This document shows, piece by piece, positions 8,631 through 16,473 of a stretch of 64,000 nucleotides of DNA (position 1 is the first letter of the stretch; the number at the start of each line of letters is the position of its first letter). The DNA comes from an uncultured Planctomycetales bacterium (lineage in GTDB: Bacteria > Planctomycetota > Planctomycetia > Pirellulales > S012-138). The stretch is from the NCBI GenBank assembly GCA_937982665.1, contig CALJLD010000048.1:20604-84603 (forward strand), read 5' to 3'. The position numbers were made by a program, and so were the translations under genes. The notes beneath the pieces were generated by a model. It was given only the letters and a program-made list of their open reading frames with translations, did not search any database and was not told the origin of the DNA.

Positions 8631-9196
8631 GGCGATCTCCGTATCGCTTGTCACTAGGGAGCAATTGGGTCAAAGATTGGCCGGCAATGGAAGTGCGTTT
8701 CGCGCGCAGTTCCCCGCAAAACTCGGCCAAAGCGGGCGGTACTCTAAAGAACACGTTGATCGCGGTCAATGCGAATCAAGAGTGCCGGGAGGGTCCTGGA
8801 CTTTGAGCGTTCGAAGTTGTGCCTGGCAGCCAGAGTTATCGCTTAAGACGTCAACAGCGGGCGGCTCGTACGAATGCACGTGAATCGGTCGACGATTCTT
8901 GCGAGGTCTTCTTGCGAGGTCGATGACAGCAACGCTCGCAGTTGGCTGATGCTGCGTGCGTCAATCCAAGAATGCCTTCAACACCCCCTCAGCCCAACTG
9001 CAAAGTGCAGGGCGTGCAGCGTCGATAGCGAACGATCAAACCGATCTAGGTCGAATTGAGCCCCCTCGGTAGAATCTCGCCCCGATACCTGCTGCGCGGA
9101 GCCCGCGATCTGACTGCAGCCGCTTTAGAAGCGGTCAGAGGTCCGACTTCGCCGATGAACCTGCTTGACTTGAACCTGGAGCAAGGGGAAGACCCG
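8631..9196. other. Divergent intergenic region
   Basis: The 566 bases lie between the leftward PpiC-like gene and the rightward TIGR03009-type gene and must contain both promoters. Long frames continue through but show no domain or ribosome-binding site before 9197. I see no clear hairpin or repeat. Confidence 0.45.
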
Positions 9197-10096
9197 ATGC
9201 GAAACACACACTCCGCTCGAACGTTCGTGAAGGGCGTTGTGTTGGGCTGCTCGTTCCTAGGCCTGGCAATTGCGGAAGTTTCCGCCCAACCTCAGGCTGG
9301 TCCCCAACAGAACCTCGGTCAGGGCCAGCAGCAGCGTCCGCCCGCACAAGGAAATCAAGCCCAAGCCGCGCAAGCGCAAGGCCCTCAACAGGCGCCCCCG
9401 CAGTTGCAAGCGCCCTTCACGCTCACGCGCGACGAGTTTGACCTTCTGTATGCGGTGCTAGGCGAATGGGAAAAACGCAGCGCCCAGATCAAGACAGCTA
9501 AGGCTAACTTCATCCTTTGGATGGACGACCCCACGTTCAAACAGACAAAAAAGCGGCAAGGCAAAGTCAGCTACAAAGCTCCTGATCACGGCTTGTACAA
9601 AGTGTTGGGGGAAGATGGCGAATGGGTCGATCACTGGGTCTGCGATGGCAAGTCGATCTTCGACTTCGACTACACCACGAAGAAGATGACGCAGTTCAAC
9701 CTTCCGCCGGAGTTGCAGGGACAAAACATCGCACACGGCCCGTTGCCGTTCTTGTTCGCCGCGAAGAAGGATGATTTGATCAAGCGCTATTGGATGCGCG
9801 TTATCCAACCGCCAAAGGGCAAAGAAGCCACGGAGATTTGGATTGAAGCCTACCCGCGGATGCAAAACGAGCGGGCGAATTTCATGCGAGCAACAATCAT
9901 CCTTACGCGGAATGAAATGTTGCCTTATGCGATCGAACTCTACTTTCCCAACAACGGTCGCAACGTTCATCAGTTCGATTGGAAGATCAACAGCGGCAAT
10001 CCGTTGAGCATCTTTATCCCCAACGAGTTTGAGGCCAAGTTGCCGCGCGGTTGGAGCAAAGTTGTTGAGCCGCAAAATACAGGCGGTGGCGACTAG
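9197..10096 (+). CDS. Planctomycete TIGR03009-type secreted protein (LolA-like fold)
   Basis: The ATG at 9197 is chosen because AAGGGGAAG precedes it by about 5 bases and a signal peptide follows at once (VLGCSFLGLAIAEVSAQ). The mature protein starts with ~45 residues rich in Gln, Ala and Pro. The remaining ~220 residues contain the marks of the planctomycete-specific TIGR03009 family: an LYAVLGEWEKRSAQIKT helix, then strands describing a lipoprotein-carrier-like half barrel (KQGKVSYKAP-type segment, VCDGKSIFDFDY, LPFLFAAKKDDLIKRYWMRV). The fold is related to LolA/LolB, so lipid or lipoprotein binding is possible. Its exact role is unknown. The next gene starts ~60 bases later on the same strand. 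Confidence 0.8.
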   Translation: MRNTHSARTFVKGVVLGCSFLGLAIAEVSAQPQAGPQQNLGQGQQQRPPAQGNQAQAAQAQGPQQAPPQLQAPFTLTRDEFDLLYAVLGEWEKRSAQIKTAKANFILWMDDPTFKQTKKRQGKVSYKAPDHGLYKVLGEDGEWVDHWVCDGKSIFDFDYTTKKMTQFNLPPELQGQNIAHGPLPFLFAAKKDDLIKRYWMRVIQPPKGKEATEIWIEAYPRMQNERANFMRATIILTRNEMLPYAIELYFPNNGRNVHQFDWKINSGNPLSIFIPNEFEAKLPRGWSKVVEPQNTGGGD

Positions 10097-10156
10097 CGCG
10101 AATCTGTGACAAAAGCGGGTGCATCAGTTGTTCTACGATTTCCGCCTGCGGCAAGG

Positions 10157-11929
10157 ATGCCAATGAAGCGTGACGCGCTCATCGTGGCGATGTTGATCGT
10201 TGCCGCCTGCGTCGTGCAGAGCTATATGATCTTTCGCGCGGTAACGCCTGCGCAAGACGCCGTGCGATTTGTGTCCATCGCGCAGCGGATGGAGCGAGAA
10301 GGCGTTGTGCCGACAATCCGCGATGAGACGGAACACCCGTTGTTCCCCGCCGCGATTCGCGCAACATATCCGGTTGTTAAATGGATTCGTGGACCGCGGT
10401 CCGACAACTGGGCGACCGCAGCGCAATGGTCAGCCGCGTTGCCGCTGGTGCTGTGCGTCTTGCCCATCTTTTGGCTGCTGCGAGCTGTTGTCTCCGCTTG
10501 GGGCGCTGCGCTTGGCACGCTAGTGTTTTCCACCGCAAGAGAATTCGCCGCCTTGGGGGCAAGCGCGCTATCTGACGGTTGGACGCTGCTGTTCACCTGT
10601 TGGTTCTTGGCGTGCATTGCGCGATTGATTCTGCGAGCGAAACAAAAGGATGCGCCTTCCTACCGATTGATCGCTGTCGCTTTGGGGGTCTCAGCAGGCA
10701 TTGCCTTGGGATTGGCGTCAATGGCGCACCAATTGGCGCTTGTCAGCGGGGCAGCTGCCATTTTGATGGCAAGTGTCCTTGTCCTCTTCGCCGCGCCGAC
10801 ACGATGGTTGGCGGTCAAGCATATCGCCTGTTGTGCTGTGTTTGTCGGTGTGGGATTGAGTGGCGTATGCACACCGTGGCTTGCGACAGCAGGAGTTGAT
10901 TCGACCTCGTCGGCCATTGCACGACTGCTGGGACGTGAGACGGGGGAAACGGATGAGTTTGCCAGTGTGTTTGATGCCTCGGCGATCAGCGACATCGAAT
11001 CATCCGAGACCGCAATTCAAGAAGTTTCGCCCAGCAAGAGACAAGCCCGAAGCAAGAAGAAGTGGTGGTTGGAAAGCGGCGACAAGATGGCGTTCGACAA
11101 AAAGGACCCCAACCTTAGCTTGCGACGTCACGGTCTGGCGGCCGCCGGTTCCAAGTTCGCGCAAGAGTTTCCGCAAGCCATCGGGCTGCTGATTGGCGGG
11201 TTCGTGTTGATCGGAGTCGGAGATCGAATTCGTCGGCTGTTTCTCCGGCAACATCGACGAGATGAGAATTCACCGCAACATGCCCACCTTGTTGAACGGC
11301 GGCCGTTGCCGACGTTCTTCACGGGCTTCTTCTTGTTGTACGCCGCGACATTGCTCGCCGGAGCGGCAAGATTTGGATATGTGGAAGCGCGGCATTTGCT
11401 GCCACTTGTGATTGTTCTCCTTCCGCTGGCCGTTGAACCGCTAGTTGCTTTGTGCGGATGTTTCCGGGCGAAAGAATCCAACGCGCTTGCACCGGCACGG
11501 AAACGCATGATTGTGGTTGCCGCTTTGATGACCGGGTGGTTTCTGGCGGCAGTTCCGCTGATCTCCCCTTTGCATGCCAGCCGGGCTCCGCATCGTCAGG
11601 CTGCTAACTGGATTGCGGCGAGTGAGCAGTTGGACGCCGCGGTCCTGGACACCCGGGGCTGGACACAGTTTTATTCCGGCAAGTCCACCTATTTGCTAAG
11701 TGCGGGCAGACGCGCTCTGCGCGACCCTAAGCTGAAATACATCGTCCTTGAGCGGCGCGAGTTGGAGTTCGAAAGCGCCCGCTCAGCGACATTGCGCGAG
11801 ATTGTGGGGGCTCCGGATGAGCCGGCGGCAACGTTCGCCGCAGTAAGCGGACCGGAAAAAGATGTCCTGGTTTTCCGTTGGGACGCGAAACGCTTTTCAA
11901 CGCGGAAGACCAAGATCGCAAGACGCTAG
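10157..11929 (+). CDS. GT39/ArnT-like membrane glycosyltransferase
   Basis: The start is ATG 10157 or ATG 10163 (AAGG lies at 10153-10156). The protein has about 590 residues with a dozen hydrophobic segments. The first luminal loop holds DAVRFVSIAQRMEREG and ETEHPLFPAAI, a typical acidic loop for polyprenol-phosphate-sugar mannosyl/arabinosyl transferases, where an Asp is catalytic. The C-terminal ~130 residues are soluble (YSGKSTYLLSAGRRAL...). It would transfer a sugar from a lipid carrier to protein or lipid outside the membrane. An atypical charged loop (about residues 290-330) has Ser/Lys/Glu clusters. The donor and acceptor are unknown. A methyltransferase follows by 26 bases. Confidence 0.75.
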   Translation: MPMKRDALIVAMLIVAACVVQSYMIFRAVTPAQDAVRFVSIAQRMEREGVVPTIRDETEHPLFPAAIRATYPVVKWIRGPRSDNWATAAQWSAALPLVLCVLPIFWLLRAVVSAWGAALGTLVFSTAREFAALGASALSDGWTLLFTCWFLACIARLILRAKQKDAPSYRLIAVALGVSAGIALGLASMAHQLALVSGAAAILMASVLVLFAAPTRWLAVKHIACCAVFVGVGLSGVCTPWLATAGVDSTSSAIARLLGRETGETDEFASVFDASAISDIESSETAIQEVSPSKRQARSKKKWWLESGDKMAFDKKDPNLSLRRHGLAAAGSKFAQEFPQAIGLLIGGFVLIGVGDRIRRLFLRQHRRDENSPQHAHLVERRPLPTFFTGFFLLYAATLLAGAARFGYVEARHLLPLVIVLLPLAVEPLVALCGCFRAKESNALAPARKRMIVVAALMTGWFLAAVPLISPLHASRAPHRQAANWIAASEQLDAAVLDTRGWTQFYSGKSTYLLSAGRRALRDPKLKYIVLERRELEFESARSATLREIVGAPDEPAATFAAVSGPEKDVLVFRWDAKRFSTRKTKIARR

Positions 11930-11955
11930 CCCATTGCGTCTGACGGAGAAAGATC

Positions 11956-12738
11956 ATGCGAGACAACGTGCGAGCATTTGTTCAGGCAGCCGCGGAGGCA
12001 TTTGAGTTGAATGCGTCCGTTGGTGAGTTTCCCAATTCGTCCGAAGGGGCGATCTACGAGTTTGGATCGTTTCTCGTTCCCGGCCAGGAAGACATTGCGG
12101 ACTTACGCCCAGTCTTTTGCGAGCGAGAGTTTATTGGCTGTGACATGCGGTCCGGACCGGGTGTTGATCGGGTTGAGGATCTGGCTGGCTTGAGCCTGCC
12201 GGATCATGCGGCACGAGGGATTGTCTGCGTTGATACGCTTGAGCATGTGTATGACGTGATGCAGGCAGTCCGTGAGATGTGGCGTGTCCTAGCGCCGGGC
12301 GGAATCATGCTCGTCTCCGCGCCGATGGACTTTCGCATTCATGCCTACCCCGACGACTATTGGCGGCTGACACCAAGTTGTTTGGCGCGTTTGTTTGCAC
12401 CGGCGGCTGCCAGCATCATTGGTTCACAGGGTGTGGAGTCTCATCCGCATACTGTGTACGCGATCGCGGCCAAGGCTCCTGTCGAATTGGACTTTGCCGC
12501 GTGCGCACGGGAATTTGTCGACAGCTTCAACGCTTGGCTGAAACACAATCGGGCAACCGCGTCCTGGCGCGTACGAGCCAAACGTCGGCTCGCATTCTTC
12601 CGCGGCAAGGGCGAACGCCGTCGCCAGCGAGATTCTCACGCAGCGCGGTTTGCAGTCAGCCTGCCAATCCAGGAAGTGTTACCGCAGCCGCAGGGACTTG
12701 CCTTGCACTTGGGCGGTCGGCTGGATGTAGGTGGATAG
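11956..12738 (+). CDS. SAM-dependent methyltransferase (type 11-like)
   Basis: The 260-residue product has a degenerate class I methyltransferase core: IGCDMRSGPGVDRVEDL (motif I and the acidic end of strand 2), IVCVDTLEHVYDVMQAVREM (motif II, with the DTLEH typical of Methyltransf_11) and RVLAPGGIMLVSAPMDF (motif III). The C-terminal ~80 residues are basic (KRRLAFFRGKGERRRQRD) and end in a Gly-rich tail. GGAG lies 6 bases before the ATG. It follows a membrane glycosyltransferase, so modification of a cell-surface sugar is a reasonable guess. Nothing in the sequence proves the substrate. Confidence 0.8.
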   Translation: MRDNVRAFVQAAAEAFELNASVGEFPNSSEGAIYEFGSFLVPGQEDIADLRPVFCEREFIGCDMRSGPGVDRVEDLAGLSLPDHAARGIVCVDTLEHVYDVMQAVREMWRVLAPGGIMLVSAPMDFRIHAYPDDYWRLTPSCLARLFAPAAASIIGSQGVESHPHTVYAIAAKAPVELDFAACAREFVDSFNAWLKHNRATASWRVRAKRRLAFFRGKGERRRQRDSHAARFAVSLPIQEVLPQPQGLALHLGGRLDVGG

Positions 12739-12811
12739 CCGAACTCTCGCTCAATCCAATTCGCAAGCCAACTGCGCCTTGCCTGCGTGCGCATGCTTTC
12801 TCGCACAACAC

Positions 12812-13195
12812 CTAGCGATGGTGCGGATATGCGGGGTGATGGGCGAATTGCCTTTGCCGATTTTGCGCTCGTTGTGGTGGTCGCCACCGCAAGGGACCTC
12901 GTGCGACGCGGCCGGTAGGAGCCATCTGATTTTGCGGCGCCATGGGTGCAGGTCGGTTTTCGGGCGCGTCGACCGGTGGAGGGACGGCTTCGATCATCGG
13001 TTGGGTTTCAAACGCGGCTCCAAGCATGTCATTGCGCGGCACAGGCAATAGTGCAAAGTGTGAATTGGGTGACGATGGCTCGATCACATAGCGATCGCCG
13101 CCAGCGAGCGCCAGTGGCCGCGCACAGCCGCCGAGCAACAACACCGCAATGGCGATGATGATCCACAGGCTCAAGCGACCGAAGGGAGAGTTCAT
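12812..13195 (-). CDS. Small lipoprotein downstream of the T2SS cluster
   Basis: The 127-residue product has a lipoprotein signal peptide with lipobox (AIAVLLLGGC) and a tail rich in Pro, Gln, Arg and His. It has no recognised domain. It is the last leftward gene after gspM and might be co-transcribed with the secretion cluster, where outer-membrane lipoproteins can act as secretin pilots. That role is a guess from position only. Confidence 0.6.
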   Translation of the reverse strand: MNSPFGRLSLWIIIAIAVLLLGGCARPLALAGGDRYVIEPSSPNSHFALLPVPRNDMLGAAFETQPMIEAVPPPVDAPENRPAPMAPQNQMAPTGRVARGPLRWRPPQRAQNRQRQFAHHPAYPHHR

Positions 13196-13224
13196 TTGCG
13201 ATAGCGCGACAAGAGTCAGGAATC

Positions 13225-13397
13225 TCAGTCTTCCTGAACATCGGCCGCAGCAGCCGGAAGATTCAGCGCGATCGGCAAAGTTTCCGCAATTCGCCCGAAT
13301 GCCGCTGGCAATGCTGTCAGCGATTGAGGCCGATCAACGTTGCTCAGCGTGAGTCGGCGGTGGGAAAAAATAACAGGGCAACCAGAATCCCAAACAA
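13225..13397 (-). pseudogene. Possible small membrane/exported ORF split at a T6 run
   Basis: From a TTG at 13397, eight bases after the gspM stop, the minus strand encodes a hydrophobic start (FGILVALLFF) and then hits T6 (complement of 13365-13370). One extra T would join it to an open frame ending in SLTALPAAFGRIAETLPIAL and a TGA at 13225. Without the extra base the reading frame stops after 17 residues. This could be a decayed gene, a sequencing error or chance. The 58-residue joined product has no known family. Confidence 0.25.
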
Positions 13398-13402
13398 TGG
13401 CG

Positions 13403-14746
13403 TTATTCGCCGCCACGTCGGCCGCGGCTTCCGCGCGAGTTGCCGCGATTCCCAAATCCGCGGTTGCCGCCACCACCACGATTCCCAAATCCACCGCGAG
13501 TGCCAAAGCCGCCGCGCGAATTCGTTCGGAATTCGGCCCCGACCGGTGTGCCCAATCCGGCCAGGCTGTCGCCCAATTTGAGAATGTGCTCGGTGTCTTC
13601 GACGGACACTGTGATCCGTTCGTTTTCAAAATCGATCGACACGACAGTGAATGTAATGCCGCTGATCTCCACGGACTCATCAGGCCGTAAAGTGTGATAC
13701 TCGCCCATGGGGCGGTTATCGATGACGACCATTGGTCCCGAGCTGCTATCACGGATGTTGGTCACATAGCTGTATCGCGTGGCATCAAAGGGAATCTCTG
13801 GTTCCGGATCCGCAGCCGGCGCGGCTTTGGCCACCAGCACATCAAACGAGGTACTCTTGAGACGTGGTTTCATGCCGATGTCTTCCACGGTCACAACAAT
13901 GTCTTCGTAACTGGCCTCTTCATCGCGATTGGATGGACGGAAGGTGATTTCGCCTGTGCGGGAGTCGATTCGCATTCCACGCGGTGCATTGTCCAGGGAG
14001 TAAGTCAGTTGGCGGCCTTCAGGATCTCTCGCGCTCACCGAGAAAGAGATCTCCTCATCATTTGGTCCGACGGTCTTCGGACTGATGTTGTTGAGGATCG
14101 GCTCCGCGTTGTAGGCAAACAGATTCCGGTCCAGGATATTCTCCTGCACAACTTGTTCGAATTGGTCGCGGGTGTAGTAGTCCTCCCTTCGCGTGACTTC
14201 GCGCAGACTCTGCATGACAGCGTTTGGCATCGAGATCGCCTCGACCGTCATGACGATTGACAAGCTATCCGTGTAATCCTGTTCGCGACCGCGCGGAGGA
14301 TTGACCGTCAGGCTGGTAATACGATGTGCGAGGTCATAGCTGTAGAAGTCATAAAGAAAGTCCGTGACGTCTTCCAGCGTGCCATCGCCTTGCAAGCGAA
14401 ATCTCAAGGTGTGGTACTTGCCGCCGAGGTTGGATTCTGGCCGGCCAACAGGACCCACGGTTAAGTTGCCAAATGGCGCGAATGATTCCAGCCAAGGGCC
14501 GTATTCCACCTGGGCAAGATTGGTGTTCGCGGGCAGTGCGATGTAAGCACGTTCTGCAATGAAACCTTCCATGCTGTACAACTCAGATTCCGCAATTTGC
14601 AGCCTGCGATGGGCGGTTTTGTTATTGTTCACCTGCGCTTTCGCGCGCGTAATGGAATCACTAATGCTCGTCATGGCATAATAGACGACCAAAAGCAGGG
14701 CCAGGCTGCCAGCGACTATGGCGAGAAGTTTTTCGCGACGTTCCAT
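13403..14746 (-). CDS. gspM: GspM/PilO-like protein with cadherin-like and RG-rich regions
   Basis: The 447-residue product begins with one membrane anchor (LLAIVAGSLALLLVVYYAM), then a coiled region and a ferredoxin-like PilO/GspM-type fold up to about residue 180, as expected of the last gene of a T2SS E-to-M series. After that the protein departs from the ~160-200 residue norm. Residues ~215-290 look like a cadherin/He_PIG Ig-like domain (ARDPEGRQLTYSLDNAPRGM, DSRTGEITFRPS). Residues ~335-400 (ISGITFTVVSIDF..., VEDTEHILKLGDSL) resemble the small beta domain of GspC/PilP. The last ~45 residues are Arg/Gly/Phe-rich. It anchors the inner-membrane platform together with GspL. Confidence 0.75.
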   Translation of the reverse strand: MERREKLLAIVAGSLALLLVVYYAMTSISDSITRAKAQVNNNKTAHRRLQIAESELYSMEGFIAERAYIALPANTNLAQVEYGPWLESFAPFGNLTVGPVGRPESNLGGKYHTLRFRLQGDGTLEDVTDFLYDFYSYDLAHRITSLTVNPPRGREQDYTDSLSIVMTVEAISMPNAVMQSLREVTRREDYYTRDQFEQVVQENILDRNLFAYNAEPILNNISPKTVGPNDEEISFSVSARDPEGRQLTYSLDNAPRGMRIDSRTGEITFRPSNRDEEASYEDIVVTVEDIGMKPRLKSTSFDVLVAKAAPAADPEPEIPFDATRYSYVTNIRDSSSGPMVVIDNRPMGEYHTLRPDESVEISGITFTVVSIDFENERITVSVEDTEHILKLGDSLAGLGTPVGAEFRTNSRGGFGTRGGFGNRGGGGNRGFGNRGNSRGSRGRRGGE

Positions 14747-14796
14747 AACTGGACTCGAACAACTGCGGTGTTACTTGGGTAGTGGCCGACTCTTCG

Positions 14797-16377
14797 TCAT
14801 TCGTCCGATACCGCGCCATCTGGCGCTTCATCGTCCTGCTGAGGATCGTCTTGATCGTCTTCTTCGGCCGTGGTCGAAACGTTCACTGGTGAATCAGGAT
14901 CTTTGGTGACGTTGATCTCTAGCGAGAAGTCGACCGGAAAGTTGGGGTTGGCGTTGGAGGTGGTCAGCGAACCAGGAATGACTTCGTGCCATTGGTCGGC
15001 CAGTTTTCCGTACAGCTGCTGACTTCCATCCGTAAGGTTTTGCCTGGCGGCGCGTGTGGACGCCTGACCGGCCATTGTGATCCGCCCGCCAACTTCGGTG
15101 CTGGTGAAACCAAGCGAATTGGCCTGAGCATCTGAGGGCTCCAACACCAGCGACAAACGCTCCAACTCTTGCAGCCAGTCAACGTTGCCGTCTTCCCACT
15201 GCATCAGAGAGTCGTGCAACGGGCGGACTGCTTTGGCCTCGGGGGTTTCTGTCTCTTCTCTCAGTTTCTTGATCTTGGCCGCCAGATCCTCGGCCTCGTT
15301 CTCATAACTAGAAACCGAGATCCACCACCATGCCAGGGGCGCGATGATCAACAATGCCGCCGCGCCTGCAATCAAGGCATACCGGCGATTCTGGCTGGGT
15401 GGAGCGGGAGGCTTGCGCGGGTGTAAGAAGTCAAACGCGTGTTGAGCTTCTTGAATTTCGTCAAGCATGGCGCCCAGCAACGGAGCGAACACGCTGGGGT
15501 TGGCAACATCACCTTGTGCTTTGCGACCGACTTCAACTTGCGAGAAAGGATCAAACGCCGTGCAGGGGATTTCCAGCGCGGCTTGAATGTTCTCGGCAAG
15601 ACGGTGGTGCCCTTCACTGGCGCCGCTGAAGAAGATGCCGCTGACGCGCTCGCCACGCACAATGTTGTGGGCCGCCGGCAATGTACGACGGATCTCGCCA
15701 AGCAATGCTCCGGCCGATGCACCTTCGACCAAGACGTTGTGCGGCAGACGGGCAGTTCGCAGCAACACCGGATCACGACCATGCAAGACCGTGATGTCGG
15801 CTTCTTTGTCTTCGATATCGATCAGAACAACCAGCCGATGTTCGGCTGATTCCGGACGCCGTAAGAAGAGCGATGCCGAACCACAAGGACGCAGCGCAAC
15901 ATGCGAAAGATTCAAACCCGAAGCGGAACTGGCTGTCTTGATTCCATCCAGCAACTCAGGTGCGATGGCCGCCGCCAAGACGGGCGTGGTGTTGTCATGA
16001 GCCTCTTCGCCTTCGCTCGGCGTTGGTTTGGCCAACGGGAGGTAGTCCAGCGGCCAATCCTCACTCAACTTGGCGAACTCGCGCATCGCCTGAAAGCGGA
16101 CCAGCGTGGGCACTTCCTCAGGCGGCGATGGCGGTAAGGCCATCTGCTTTAGTTCCACGCGACTCCGGCTGATGACGGCGATGGAATCCGTTTTGCCCAG
16201 GCCCGCTTTTGTCAGAACTTCCCCGAGATTGGATGGCACCCCGGTTTTCGATGGCTCTGCTTCCTTGGGCAGAGGAATGACCTGCATCCGGTCCACAACA
16301 AGGCCTTCCCCGCGAGGAGAGCCGCTGAGGACGCGCAACTCTTGATCATCCCACTCGAAAGCGACGTATTTTGACAT
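14797..16377 (-). CDS. gspL: GspL/PilM-like actin-fold platform protein
   Basis: The start is ATG 16377 (MSKYVAFEWDDQELRV); an in-frame extension to 16425 adds only 16 residues. The 526-residue product has an N-terminal PilM/GspL cytoplasmic actin-like domain of ~330 residues: VAFEWDDQELRVLSG is the first phosphate-binding-type hairpin and VVLIDIEDKEADITVLHG the second. A single membrane segment follows (ALIAGAAALLIIAPLAWWW), then a periplasmic PilN/GspL-like domain of ~130 residues and an acidic tail. It thus resembles PilM and PilN joined in one chain, as in GspL. It would recruit the ATPase GspE to the inner membrane. It lies 50 bases before gspM. Confidence 0.8.
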   Translation of the reverse strand: MSKYVAFEWDDQELRVLSGSPRGEGLVVDRMQVIPLPKEAEPSKTGVPSNLGEVLTKAGLGKTDSIAVISRSRVELKQMALPPSPPEEVPTLVRFQAMREFAKLSEDWPLDYLPLAKPTPSEGEEAHDNTTPVLAAAIAPELLDGIKTASSASGLNLSHVALRPCGSASLFLRRPESAEHRLVVLIDIEDKEADITVLHGRDPVLLRTARLPHNVLVEGASAGALLGEIRRTLPAAHNIVRGERVSGIFFSGASEGHHRLAENIQAALEIPCTAFDPFSQVEVGRKAQGDVANPSVFAPLLGAMLDEIQEAQHAFDFLHPRKPPAPPSQNRRYALIAGAAALLIIAPLAWWWISVSSYENEAEDLAAKIKKLREETETPEAKAVRPLHDSLMQWEDGNVDWLQELERLSLVLEPSDAQANSLGFTSTEVGGRITMAGQASTRAARQNLTDGSQQLYGKLADQWHEVIPGSLTTSNANPNFPVDFSLEINVTKDPDSPVNVSTTAEEDDQDDPQQDDEAPDGAVSDE

Positions 16378-16473
16378 GGATCGGCAGAAGTTTGAGAAAT
16401 CTGGCGGTGGGATCCCTCCCAGCATCTGGCGCGGCTGTATGACGTTGTCTCGCCGCGATTTAGGGCATGCTTG

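Noticed and set aside
7710..8657. 315-residue + strand frame opposite the PpiC-like gene
   Set aside because: The minus-strand frame has clear chaperone modules; this one is its shadow.
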